From Ifrita kowaldi (Eukaryota; Chordata; Aves; Passeriformes; Cinclosomatidae), in NCBI GenBank assembly GCA_013398055.1, contig VZRS01012483.1, forward strand, positions 771 to 64,770: a DNA stretch of 64,000 nt, in the 5' to 3' direction. Position numbers and translations under genes: made by a program. This document shows positions 24,525-36,368 of this stretch, one piece after another (the first letter of the stretch is position 1; each line of letters starts with the position of its first letter). The notes beneath the pieces are model-generated. The model did not search any database. It was not told the origin of the DNA and saw only the letters and a list, made by a program, of their open reading frames with translations.

Positions 24525-26532
24525 AGTGTAGACATTATTCTAAAAAGAAACTTACCATCAAAAGAAACAGATCTCCTGGTTTAATACATTCTGCTTGTGT
24601 TCTTTTTTATGGCAACAGCCTTTTCTTATCAACTGGAAACTATTATTATTATGAAAAACAGAAAAAATAAAAGCAAATATTTTGCATGAAAATGAGTTTC
24701 TGTGTGTGCACACAAATCTAGTCGACAAACTTCAGGATTAATTTCTGCAATTGCAAAGGTGTGTTTTACAAAAGAAGAATCTTTCACTGTTATCTTGATA
24801 GTATGCTCCTGCAGCCATGCAAAGCTCTAAAAGAGAGAAAATTTTAGTCTAATTTTTTTTTTCTTTTTAATAAAGGCATTAAATGTTTTTTTGGTTTGTG
24901 GGTTTTGTTTTTTTTTTTTTCAGCAGGCTAATGTAGATTAGAGAGAAAACAAAATGGAGTAGGAAATCCTCTCAAAGCACTAAAAGACAAGGGCACATTG
25001 CATAATGTAAGGGCTTATTTTGTGGTTACAGAATATAATTTTTACTAAGATTGTTTCTGACTTCTTTCTCCCGTAAGTGCTTTTAGGTGGATTAGTGAAC
25101 CAGTGCTCTGATCCCATCTGCTGTTTTTATCTCTACTGTCATATATTCCACAGGCAGTTAAAACATCTCTCTGACAGAAATATGACAAATTATATGTAAA
25201 CTTTTGAATGTGGCAGTCTGTATTTGGCTGCTAGCCAAAAATGTGCTTTAAATCTCATCAGGAGCTGGAACACCTTGATGATACCATTTCTTATTCTGCT
25301 TCATTTCTTGAAGTATTTCACATACAATTCAGCTCAATGCATCTTTGAAGAAAGATCATGGCTTTTTTTTTTTTAAATAAACCTCCTTTTGGTAATGTAG
25401 AGTTTCTAAACCTTTAGCCCGTAAGCTCAGCACATATCTCACTTTCACACTAAGTGGAGCAAGTGTCCATGAGGAAATTCCCTGACTTAAAGTTAGCAGA
25501 AAGTGCATTTTCACAGGGCTAATTAGTCCTTACACCTCGTTGCACTGAACAGCTATCAAGCAAATTTTTTCCTAAGTAGTAGAATGGTGATAGAATTTGA
25601 TATAAATATTATTACATGTAACATATGCATTAAAGTTGATGATTGTTATAAGTAAATTCACTTTTTGATCATTTGGTGGTTTGGTTTTTTTTGAGGTTTT
25701 TTTTCGATTTCATAGTAAACTTAAAGTTCATGGCTAACTGACAGCTGAAATCCAGTGGAAAGCCACTGACTTATCACTGGTGGGATACTCTGGTGGCCAT
25801 TGCCAGAGTGAGATGCTTTACAAAAAACTGTAGCACTACAGCAATGGGAGTCTTACACCAACCTGCAGCATGGGGGGTCCCTTTTACATGGCAGAATTGC
25901 AAGAGCCTGGTGTCCTGAATCCTACAGCTTGAAAAGGTTTAAAATCCTGTAACAGGACCTCCTCCATCAGTGGAAGCAGACCAGACAACCATGGAAAGGG
26001 GACAGGGAAGTGCTCTCTTGGAAGTGCAGTGTTGGTGTGAATGCACCTCATGAAACTCTTTCCCTTTTCTCTTCCTCTCCAAGTACCCTGAGCTAGGGCA
26101 GGACATTCACGTCAGGACAGGCAAAAGCAAGGCCTGGTTCCCCAGTGATACAGCAATTCACCTACTTTATTCTCATCTCATCTCATTTCTGTTAGAACCT
26201 GACCCACAGAACCTTTGCCTCGGTGCTCTCCACACCTTGTCTGTAGTGTCTGTTGTCTTTGTACCCTAAGAGCATTTTTATTCTTTGGCCAAAACATCAT
26301 GATTCAGGGCATTTTTCTTATCTTAAAATGTGTACACTTTCCTCAGATACTTCCTTGTTTATTGTAGCAGACAGCAGTTTTTAAACTCTTTGTGAGTACT
26401 TTTTGCTCATCAAACATCGTTTAAAATTATCTTTTCCTGTCAATCTCACAAAGTCTAATTTTCATTATGGTAGAGAATATTGAAGCTACTTTGTACTACT
26501 TTTTCTAACAGTTCATCACAGACTCTATTTTT
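24525..26532. other. Non-coding unique sequence
   Basis: No gene is supported. It contains T- and GT-rich patches at about 24878-24921 and 25676-25706, and a cluster of three short inverted repeats at 25753-25841 (see findings). The GC-richer stretch near 25950-26250 did not match any repeat or exon I recognise. Confidence 0.6.
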
Positions 26533-26630
26533 CAGCCTGGTCTAGTGGAAGGTGTCCCTGTCCATGGCAGAAGGGTTGAAACTGATGGTCTTTAAGGTCC
26601 CTTCCAACCCAGGACATTCTAAGATGATTT
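26533..26630 (+). mobile_element. CR1 LINE fragment, 3' end
   Basis: Carries 'CAGCCTGGTCTAGTGGAAGG', 'TGTCCCTGTCCATGGCAG', 'GGTCTTTAAGGTCCCTTCCA' and an ACATTCTAAGATGATT tail. This is the CR1 3' end in sense orientation, with a degraded ATTCTATGAT-type terminal repeat. It is strongly 5'-truncated (about 100 bases), typical of CR1. Confidence 0.93.
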
Positions 26631-29379
26631 CGTGAAGTTCTGTTAAGTGATCTTTCTGCTCTTTAAAGTTCTTTCAAATGTGCTGTTTCCTATTTTTTCA
26701 CATGCAGGCTGTCTGCTCAACTCATCTGCAGGAGAATGAGGAAAGAATTTTCCTGTTTCATGGAGCGTATCTTGACATGAATTTAAACACCATCAGTAGC
26801 CTTCTGTGTGACAGGCTTGCAAGCAAATATTAGGTGTCAACTTCAGGGTTTATATTGTGTCCAAAGTTAGAAATGTCTTTGCTTTAGGGGTTAAAAAAAT
26901 CATAATGAAATTTTGCTATTTGGAAAATTCCAGTCCCACAACCTGAGGATTGTAATTTTCAGTTCTGTATTTAATGACAATATTACAAATTTTCCTAAAG
27001 TAGTCTTTCTACACAACTTCTCAGGTGTATTTTTGAATGTTCAAATTTATGCTACGAATAGTTGAGTTTAAGAGAAAGATCAGCAATGTTTAAGCAGTCC
27101 TAAAATGTAATATTAAATGGAAAACATATGAGTAATGAACCCACCCTTTAGATTAAAAGTCCTTTTGGGTGTATTACTAGTTAACAACAGATAACCTGTG
27201 CAATATGAAGTACAGCTCTTATGCTTTCCCTTAAGATTAATTAGCTTTGTAGCATATTAATCAAACAAATTGGGGAGCAGAATCAGAATGCATATTCCTG
27301 TGTGGTTCTCAGACACCTCATTTGTTTAATGGAGCCATTTGGATAATTAAGATCAGTACCAGTAATTTAGCTGAAGTGCAATCTTTAAAGATTATCTGGC
27401 AATTTAGTTGTGTTTGCCTCAGGTTTTCTTGTCTTTTTTTTTTTTCTCCCTGGTTATTTATATACATAGCTTGGTAGTTAAAAAAACTACTCTTCTGTAG
27501 CAAAGGAAATATCCATTTATATTGATGAAACTATTCTAGATTATTTGTATTCAAGAAAGCCCCACAAAACAAGTAGTTAAGAGGAGGTCCTATTTGATAT
27601 TTTGGAAAAACTGCCTTGTTTGACTTCATCCCCAAAAATCCAGAATTTTTACCAGTGCTGGAATGCACTGAAGTGAAATCCTACTCTCCTTTATGCCTTT
27701 TTGTGCTGTAAGAGAAGAGAAGAGCTGTGCATTTTTTTTTGCATTAAAAAAAAATTTAAATAAAAATGATTCTGCAGTGATTTCATTTAAGTGGAATTAC
27801 TTTCATTACTTGTGGGAATGAAGTTTGGTAAACTTGCTCTTTCCAACCAGAAGACTGTGCCTGACTAGTATTAGTATGTTAGAAAGCCATGTGAAAATGT
27901 TCTGTGGGAACTGAACATTAAAATTAAATTGAAATGTGTGATTTGACTATTTGCCAAAATAAAATGCATGAACAGTCTAATAACTGAAATCTTAGAAATG
28001 TTTGTACTAAGCATCTTTGACACTTCAATGAGATGATTGAAAAAGCCCCTGCTGTTTGAAGTATGGCACATTAATAAATTAGAGAGAATAAAAAGTATCA
28101 CATAATGCACTACTCAGGCACACTCTGGTATTACATTACTGCCTTCATCACTCAAAATTAGGAAACAGACCCTGCAAGGTGCAAATTTGAGGCAATATAT
28201 GCAAATCTGTTATTCTAGCTCAAAAATTCAGCAGCTATTCAAGCTAATGGATCCATAAAAGCTCCATAAAAGTCCATATTATCTTGAGGTTTGCTGCTGC
28301 AATTCTGCCTATTTGAACAGAAGTGTTTTTAGTGGTCTATTGTTAAATATGTTGTACCCAGCTGTTTGTTTGCCTTTCCAAGGTGGAGTTGTTTGCACCG
28401 TTGCAAAGAAGAAAAGGAAATTGTGGAATACTTTAGGCAAATTGTCATGTTATGTCTGAAGCTGATATTCCTAGGTTTTGCAGCTGTTAAATATCTGAAT
28501 TTGCAATCTTCACCCCAATACTACTTAATAATTTAATTTAATGCTAGGAGTGATGGCAGTGCACCCACTCTGGGTAGATTTCTCTGGGACTTTTATCCAT
28601 GGGAGTCACTTCTTTCCCAAGCAACAATAAGTGCTGGCATGATCAGTGTTTCGTATTTTAAGCCCAACAGGACTCAGATGGGATATTGGGCAGCTGAGGG
28701 TTTGCAGTGATGTTTTCATGTTTTTCAGAGAAGAGAGCCAGTCGCTCATACAGAGCTCATACACCAAGCACTGCAAGCAAGAGGCAATAACCCCAAATCC
28801 AGCTCGTGACTGGGGATGTGCATTTGGGCTGTCAAATGAGGGAAAAAAAGAGATCAAGTTTGGCATTGCAGGTGGATGTTTAGACTGCAAAGCATCAGGC
28901 ACTGTAGAAGTGGGAAAGATATAAGTGACAGCAACTCTCTGTGTCTCCATGTACGCTCAAGACTGGGCAATGACACAAGTGGGGTGTTGTTACAGCTGTG
29001 CCATTCATTTTAGGAAAAATACCATTACTTCCATTTAAAACCACTGTATTCTGAAAGGGATATTTAAAAAGGATGGAATTTGGTGAGACAGGTGTCTCTA
29101 GGTTTTCTATTTGAATCACAGAGGGAGCCTTGGCTCTCCAGAGAGAAGATTCAAAGAAGTCGAAGTCTCAGCGTGCTGAGTTGTCTGAGGAGGAGGAGGG
29201 ATTGTGTGCTCTCTCCCACCACACAGAAAAGGAGCCTGTAAATTGATTACTTGTGAGCATCCTGAAGTGTTTCAGTGGCCCCTGCTGCTGTTTATATGTC
29301 TGAATGTCTTTGAGAATGTTTGGAACTTGGGTGCCGTCCTGATACCCCTCAGATGAGAGAGAAATTGCAACTATAGCAA

Positions 29380-29401
29380 TTCCACTTTCATCAAAGTGGA
29401 A
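29380..29401. repeat. Perfect inverted repeat, 9-base arms
   Basis: TTCCACTTT (29380-29388) and AAAGTGGAA (29393-29401) around a 4-base loop. A neat hairpin in RNA, but stems of this length are expected by chance in tens of kilobases, and no other RNA-gene feature is present. Confidence 0.7.
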
Positions 29402-29895
29402 AACCTGGTTTATTTGTTAACCAAAGATAAGATTTATTTTCAGATTTCCCTAGAATGAAAGTCAATATCCTTTCCCAGTACTTAATCCATTTCATATTGG
29501 AAGCTTTATACGAAGTTAGTTTTGCACAAATCACATTGTGGGTTTGGTAGGAAAGGTTTCATATGGTTACAGTGAGAAAAATAAATGCAAATATGAGTCT
29601 GTGTTTTGTTGATGGTTATTAATTCCTCTGCTTTTCAGTGACATAGCTGGAGAATTGGGTTAAGCTTCTGGCCATGAGCACAGCAGGTTTCTGTATTTAT
29701 TCTGTATAATCTATTTTTTCCCTTTCTTTTTAATCTTTGTTTACTTGCCAGGCTTTCCTTCATGGCCTCCTTTCTACTACTGCGTGCTGAGTTCTGCTCT
29801 CTCATGTTGTTTACTGAAGCTTAGACATGAAAGGACAATGAAATGGACATTTTAATCAATTAACTGTTGCCTGATCAAAGAGTCCTTCTTCCTTA

Positions 29896-29910
29896 TTGTT
29901 GTTGTTGTTT
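29896..29910. repeat. TTG microsatellite
   Basis: Four consecutive TTG-type units plus flanking T. Too short for any further inference. Confidence 0.7.
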
Positions 29911-30321
29911 AAAGTGCTTTCATTTACAACATCCAGTGGGGCTTTTGATCCATATGGTGTGACAAAGTCACTCCCTTGCATAGAATAGCGAGCTGGGAGT
30001 CTGAAAACTGCTTTTGATCAAGGCCTAGCTTTAATCACAGATCATGTCAGAGTTGTGAGCAGCAGCTCAGCTTTGCTCGTGGACTAAAGCTGAAGGCAGA
30101 AGGAGAGAATGGTGGCACAGCAAAACATTCACTGAGCTGAGAGCACGGGCAAAGAGACTGAGTATCTACACACTGTCCCTTCACCCAATTCCTTTGGCCT
30201 TCAATGTTTTGCTCAATGTTTTCCTCTTAGAAGAGAAAAACAAACACCTTCAGCCTCAATTCTTGTCAAGGGTATAAAGGAGGGTATTGTTCACATGAAG
30301 TCATTATCACGTGTGTGTGGT

Positions 30322-30455
30322 TCACAGAATATTCTGAGTTGGAAGGGACCCCACCAGGATTATCAAATTCACCTCTTCAGTGACTGGCCCATACAGAGAT
30401 TGAACCCACAACCTTGGCACTCTTAAAAACAGGTTATAACCAATCCTGTCTCAGA
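30322..30455 (-). mobile_element. tRNA-Ile-derived SINE with CR1-type tail (TguSINE1-like)
   Basis: The plus strand begins TCACAGAATATTCTGAGTTG and GGAAGGGACCCCACCAGGAT, the reversed tail shared with CR1. It then carries TGGCCCATACAGAGATTG, AACCCACAACCTTGGCA and a decayed remainder to about 30455. Reversed, the second part matches the 3' half of a tRNA-Ile. A B-box-like GGTTCAATCTC occupies 30396-30406 on the minus strand, followed by the acceptor-end GGGCCA (plus-strand 30385-30390). The anticodon loop and A-box half have decayed, so this is not a functional tRNA. A tRNA-Ile head on a CR1 tail is the known architecture of the songbird SINE TguSINE1, mobilised in trans by CR1. It is the best lineage marker in the window. 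Confidence 0.85.
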
Positions 30456-31384
30456 ATTGGCATTTTTAAGTGCTGGGGTTTCTTTTAGTTTTTTCATTTC
30501 AAGGGTGCTACTTCCCTCAGCTGCCTTTTCTACCTTTGAGAATAAGGCACAACAAAGTAAAGAAAAAAGTGTATTCTATAGCCCACCCAAACATTCGTGT
30601 GGGCAAACTTGGTGGCTTTTGTAAGGGAAACATGACCTTAACGTGCAGCGTTAGTAATAACCATGTATTCCTTCTATTCCTATCATTTTGGAGACAAACA
30701 AAATTTATTTGCAGATTTCTACTTACATGTAAATGCACACAAGTAAGAAATGTGTTTTGTTTCCTGCATCTTTTTTCCAATCTATCTTCCCTAGTGGCAG
30801 GGGTTAATGAAAAAGATTATTTTATTAATTAAACTTTCAAAACAATGTGGTTTGCTGCTGGCAGCCGCTTGTTTGCAATATTCTTCTATGCATCATAACT
30901 TTCTATCTTTGTATTTAATTGCTTTTCTCTTTCCCTTCCTCTGGAGCACTCTTTGAAAAATCTCTCCTGACCTTTCATGCTGCTTTTGCATTTCATGTAA
31001 TTTCAGTTAAGAAATGTTTGATTACCAAAATAATCACTTCTGCTTTTAATCTGTTTATGTTTTTCTGTCTAGCTCTTGTTCTTCCACTGTAATTCCTGAT
31101 GATTGCAACAATACCTGTGCTAAGGGGACAAATGATCTCCCCCAGTTCTTGGGAGGACTCCTTCATAGTTACAGGTCAGGAATTTAATCTAACAGGAGTT
31201 TCAATCAAGCCACCTATCAAGAAAAATTCATCTGAAGTAAGAGAAGTGTCAGGTTTGGGGTCACAGAGGTTTATACATAGGTCAGAAACAAGAGAATGAC
31301 CCTACCTGAAATATCAGTGAAGACTTCACCTTGCTCTCATGAGGTGCACTGCATACGGAAAGGATAAATCTGTAGGGAAAAGCA
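30456..31384. other. Non-coding unique sequence
   Basis: No gene is supported. AT-rich, with a 120-codon plus-strand frame (30470-30832) and an 87-codon minus-strand frame over the same bases. Neither shows a domain. Nothing else is recognised. Confidence 0.65.
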
Positions 31385-31712
31385 GCGTGGTGATTCGAGG
31401 CCAGCTGGCCGCTGAGTGCCGTGCAGCCACTGGCTCATCCACGCCCCTCCCTGGCTGGATGGGGAGGAGAAGTGGGGGGGTAAAAAAAGGTAAAACCCAT
31501 GGGTTGAGATAAGAACTATTTACTAATTGAAATAAAATAAAATAGCACCCATAGTGATGATGACGATGATAATAATAATAATGAAAATAGAGACAACAAA
31601 GAGAAATAAACACCAATCAAACAGGTGATGCACAAAAGAATTGCTCACCATCCCCTGACCAATGAATGCCCTCCCCAGCCCCAAGCAGGGATTGTTCCCT
31701 CCCAGGAGGAGG
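31385..31712 (-). mobile_element. Truncated ERV LTR, same family as the 8.8-kb copy
   Basis: Read on the plus strand: a 'GCCAGCTGGCCGCTGAGTGC'-type LTR end, a 'TGGCTGGATGGGGAGGAG' phrase, then 'AAACCCATGGGTTGAGATAA' (reversed R/U5 border). Next come AATAAAATAAAATA and GATGATAATAATAATAATG runs, then 'ACAGGTGATGCACAAAAGAATTG' (given here as the landmark 31622-31644) and 'GCTCACCATCCCCTGACCAA'. This order matches the 3' part of the avian LTR on the minus strand. Similarity fades after about 31712, before the U3 promoter, so the copy is truncated. No retroviral coding sequence adjoins it. Frames drawn across it (31326-31616 and 31523-31720, minus) are repeat-derived. Confidence 0.78.
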
Positions 31713-32732
31713 CTGCTCACAGCCTTAAACAGAGAAGATCCACTGGTAGCTACTCGGCTACAAAACTCACGACAGAGTCACCGGGGCTTAAGACAAACAT
31801 AATTGTGTTTTACATTGAAACAAGCTCCATTTACGCTTCTGGTATCTCTTGTAGTTCTTCCTCTCTTTTTTATTTTTCAAAGCAAATTTGGGATTTTCCT
31901 TGTGAATTTATTGAGAACCTAATAGGTTATATTCAGCAAAGAACAGATTTTTAGCCCTAAGATAACTACACAATATAAAAGTTAAGAAAGGAGAGTTTCC
32001 ACAGATCTAGCCTTGAATAGTTATCAAAACCTTCAAATTCCCAAACAGCAAACAGCTGCTGACCCACTGGGCTTTCTGCAGATGTAGAGATGTCATCTTC
32101 ACTTTTCTTTCTTCTTCATTCTTTCTCTTCTGTTTTTCTTTATTGAGAAAGCAAGGGGGATTGTGTAAGTGACAATCTGAGAGGACCCATCCAGAATAAA
32201 CTCTGAAAGAAATGGGGAAATTTGTTGCCACTCACTGGTTTGTTTGTTTTTTTTTTTTACATCTGTTTCATTCTAAATTGCCTCTGTTTTTCAAGAATAA
32301 ACATTCTTACAAAGTTTGTTTAACATCCTGCAATATCAATCCCTGACTCATGGGACAGAAGATGGGGAGGAGCACTACAAGGCTGCCGATCCCTTCTCTG
32401 TATTGCAGTCTCCGGTCCAACCCAGTGCAGAGACACTGTGGTGAATCTTTAAATGAGCTTTAGCTAATTGATCACCCCTGGAGTACAACTACGGTGCAAC
32501 GGAGCAGGGAATTTTGGGTCCTTCAGGCGAGATGGCTCTTTACACCTCTTTACACCTCTTGTCAAGGCTGGGGCTAAGTGTAACAAATTAGTTCTCAGTT
32601 TTGCAGCTCAATTACAGGTTTACCTGACCACAGACAGAGTATCTGAGAGAATTTTATTCGGGAACACTTGGGTTACGATGTCACAGAATTGTTTGTAGTG
32701 TATTATGCTTACCAAGGTTATTCTCTCACACC

Positions 32733-32822
32733 AAAAAAAAAAAAAAAAGGATTTGGAGATAAAGTTTATTACGAAGCAAAATGAACTAGTTAGCAAAAAA
32801 AACCAAACAACAACAACAACAA
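32733..32822. repeat. Poly-A (16 A) and nearby CAA microsatellite
   Basis: A run of 16 A at 32733-32748 is followed about 60 bases later by (CAA)n at 32807-32822. The run is followed by no recognisable SINE or processed-transcript body, so it is kept as simple sequence. Confidence 0.8.
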
Positions 32823-35800
32823 AAGTCATGATCCCCTTGTGAAGTTATTAACTTCCTGTAATTTAGTTTTGTAGAAATGCATTTTCATACTGTGCAGTGC
32901 TGCTGAACATTTATTGTATCTTTGTTTACCACGGAGAATGGTCTCCATTCTATTGGAGATCACATCTCAGGCAGTCTGAAAGTGGTTATGGAGTAGCAAT
33001 ACAGCAGTAGCCTGATGAGCAGCAGCATTATTGGTGTGGGGAGCCTTGATGATGTTGGTTGCACTCATTTCCTCATGGGGAGACTTGCCTACTTCTGAGT
33101 GCAGCCTTAATTTAAAAAGTGAGTGTTGAAAACTCCTGTCAGCAGGTAAAACAGTGAAAAAATGCCAGGGAAGGGAATCCTCCAGGTCTATGAAGCTCCA
33201 GCCTCTGCAGGGGTAGATATTTGGGAGGCACCTGCCAGGTGGACACACAAGAGATTACTTAGGGACTGTCTTTTGTGTGCCCAGGGGTTTTCTAAACTAT
33301 TAAATTATATTCCACACAAGAGAGGTAAGCTTTTGCACCAGTGGTTAGTTGTTCAGTTTGCTAGACCACTGCCTGATTTTCATGCAGGATAATAGTGCAA
33401 AAGTTAAATTAAATGTATAGTTCACACTTTGCATGTTCAATTGGCTACTTAGGTAAAAAATGAGGCTATAAACTCCCTGGTATGTTTAAACAAACTTGTC
33501 CTTTGGCCAGTGTTGTCAAGAAGAACACTTCCACAGCCAAAAAAGGTCACTATATCACTTAGCAGGAATTCCCAAGCTTCTCCAAATCCAGGACACCCAA
33601 TTTGTTAGCTAAGCACTCGTATTCTTTTAAAGATTTACAGTGATTTATTTGCAGTGTCAATAACAGCATCATCATTACTGCAAGATTCAACTGTACCAAA
33701 TGTTACTTTAATAAATCATCAACCCTGAAAATCGATACTCCAATGAATTGAATCAAATGAAATCGTTGCTGTGCACAGTCTCACCCACAAAGTCAAAACC
33801 TCTGCTGTCCAGGTTCATAAAATTTCCATCATCTGGTTAGACCAGACCCATCAGACACAGCTCCCCAGACTCAATGTCAAACAAACCTTATCTGTTGATG
33901 GATTTTTTTTTTTGTTTTTTATGTCAGCCCATCAATGTGTCTGTGGTGTTATATTATGGCATTTGCTTCCTCTGAAGTGACATGAACTGCTGCTTTATTT
34001 CATATCCTGCAAAGACACCACAGGTTATGTCTGACCTGCCTTTTTCTCCTTGTAGAGTATTTCTGTTCTGTAGGAGCTCTGTCCTCCTCTACCTCCTTTT
34101 AAATCTGCTCTTGCAGGAAAAATAATAGCTCCATTTGATTTTTTTCAAGTTTGCTCATTGGCCAAAGTACATGGCATAATAAATGTGTATATTTGTAAAG
34201 ACATACTTGCAATCTGTGCCAGGATGTTTATGTTGTCATGCTGGAGTTACTGGTAGGATTTTTTGTGTGTTCACTATATTTTTGCCTGGAAGTCTCATGG
34301 AATTGTTGGTAATTTCTTTTCCAGCTGGCATCACTTCCTATTAGTGATGAGGAAAAAATCTCTTGTGGCCGAGAAACTGTACATTGGTACACCTTCTGTC
34401 ACAGCTGTCAGCAAAGATGGAGAGGAAATGAGTTATTTGCAGAATCACAAAATGGATAATGCAATGATGCCATTATTCTGGTGATCAGGGGTGTTCTACC
34501 TCGTGTAGAAAATCCAGCCAGCACTTCTTTCACAAATTCCATGTCTTTCTCTTTTAAATGTTCCATATTCATCTGCTATGGTTTTCAACAAGAGCCTTTA
34601 TCCAGCCCTGAAGGTGAAGCTACAGGCAGAAAGACCAATTTTCTGTTCTCGTGTGATCAGATTTCCAGCTTCAGTTTTATTTTGACAGGAAATACCAAAA
34701 AGGTTTTGGAGCAGTTTGCACTAATTCAACTGTAATCAGAAACAGTGATTTTTGGCTGATTTCCATGCTTGCGTGCTTGCTTGTGGTCCCCCAAAGATCT
34801 GAAAAGAGGCTAGGTTTTTTAGCTAATGTTTATAACTATGTTTTAGCAGCTTTTGCTTCCTTGTACTCAGCTGTCATCTCTCGCAACATCCTCAAATAAA
34901 AATGTTTGAAAGCTCCACCGTTCTGTGAGTGAGCTGCTGCCACTGGGGAGAACCAGGAGAAACCCTTCCCTCTCTGTGCTCTGATTGGTCACACGAGACA
35001 TTTGGGGTTTTCTCCTCTTCTGTGTTTTGCCTCCTCACGAACTGCAGCAGAGTCAAATTTTAAGTTCATACTTAAATGTTCATACCCATTTTCCTACCTG
35101 TTGTGGTGTTTTGGATTGAATTCCATCCTTTCACTCTGCAGTCACTATCCTGGCTGTCACGGGAAGGGTGAGTGGGCTCTTCCTGTCTCACACAGAGGCA
35201 GGAAAAAGCACACCAAGTTTATGTCAGAATTAGAATCAGAGTCTGGTTTGTGTCCTTGTCATAGATTAAATCTCTCCTTGGCAGGACAGGGATGCTTGGA
35301 GCACCTGCAAGCTCCAGGACTGCCTGCTCTCCCCTCCAGTGCCAAACCTTCCTGTTCTGGTGCCCTGAAGTCTCCCTGTGTCCACATTCCACGTGCTCCT
35401 TCTTGTCTCGATGCCTTCTGGCCATGCTCTGATGGAGAGGGCTGCCTTAGGGCTATAAGAACTTTAAAGAGGTATTGTGAGGTGTGTGAGAGCCTTGCAG
35501 ATTTATGGAGTTGTTGCTGGACATCAGAAGTCTGTGAACTTTATTAAGTTTTGCCTCAGGGATGTGTGGGTTTAAGGGCTCTGAAGGATTTGGGGATATA
35601 GAAATGCTTTTAATAACTAGGTAACTCACCTTTAGATCTTCCAAAAAAAAACCCTTTTAAAAAATCATCATGCTGGACAACTACAATAGATAAGATAAAA
35701 TTAGACCTGTCTTCCCAAAGCTTTATTTGAAATGTGGGATGTCACTCTGCACCACAGTTCCTAGCAAGATGTAGATTATTCCAGGTAATTCTTGAGGCAG

Positions 35801-36325
35801 AGACAGAATTGTAGCTGAGAGTATGAAGTTTTGTGTATCTATAACATGACAAGGGTGATCTATATTAAAAATTATTTTGGAAAAAAGATTTTGAGATTAT
35901 TACACCTTAAAAATTATACATACTGTGTTTATTTTTTTTTTCTTGGTGAATATCTGGAGTACTTCTTTTAGCTCTGATATTCCTCAGGTGGCAACTAATC
36001 TCAGCTACTGCCCAGTGACTAATCAGGGAAGAAATCTCTGAGTTGTCCTTGGTGTTAATTGAGTTTACAGGGTGGTCCAGCAGTTCAGCTCCGAGAATGA
36101 AGGACATAAATTGCTCACGTGCCTGAGGACTGCAGGACTCTTGCAAATCAAGGCTTGACAGAGGTGCTGTGTTAGATTAAGGCAGTGTCTCAGTGTGCCC
36201 TGCTGCGAGCTCTGAGTCTCAGCAGCTCATGTTTATATCACAGCTGCTGCAGCTGAAATCTTCTCACGAGGAAAGGGTTGATTGAGAGGGTCATTATTCA
36301 AAAATGTAATCAAGTCCAGGGCATG

Positions 36326-36368
36326 AAGGAGCAGAGGTCATTTTGATTATTAAGGAGCAGAGGTCATT
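36326..36368. repeat. Direct repeat, 17 bases x2
   Basis: AAGGAGCAGAGGTCATT occurs at 36326-36342 and again at 36352-36368, separated by 9 bases. Each unit contains AGGTCA, the half-site word of nuclear receptors, which makes a regulatory reading possible but unproven. Confidence 0.9.

Larger units (their letters stand above)
26631..30321. other. Non-coding unique sequence
   Basis: No gene is supported. It holds a short tandem TCCATAAAAG pair (about 28251-28271), a 9-base perfect hairpin at 29380-29401, and a TTG microsatellite at 29896-29910. The 92- and 114-codon frames near 28606-28950 lie on opposite strands over the same bases and resemble no family. Confidence 0.65.

Noticed and set aside
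24254..24535. 93-codon minus-strand frame
   Set aside because: Lies over a CR1 fragment outside its coding region. Repeat-derived.
25753..25860. H/ACA-type snoRNA
   Set aside because: An ANANNA-like word and a downstream ACA can be found, but the 3' hairpin is far too small and no proper pseudouridylation pockets are visible.
30385..30455. Functional tRNA-Ile gene
   Set aside because: Only the 3' half and B box are recognisable. The anticodon arm and A box are decayed, and it is joined to a CR1 tail, so it is a SINE.
8781..31712. One full provirus bounded by the two LTR copies
   Set aside because: The 22 kb between is far too long and contains no retroviral coding sequence. The second LTR is truncated.
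33162..33320. Possible exon ending at an AGAGAGGTAAGC donor-like word
   Set aside because: No good upstream acceptor with a polypyrimidine tract, and no recognisable peptide. The donor word alone is weak evidence.
35002..35547. Longest open frame (181 codons, plus)
   Set aside because: No domain, signal or family resemblance. Antisense frames overlap it, and a frame this long is expected by chance in 64 kb.
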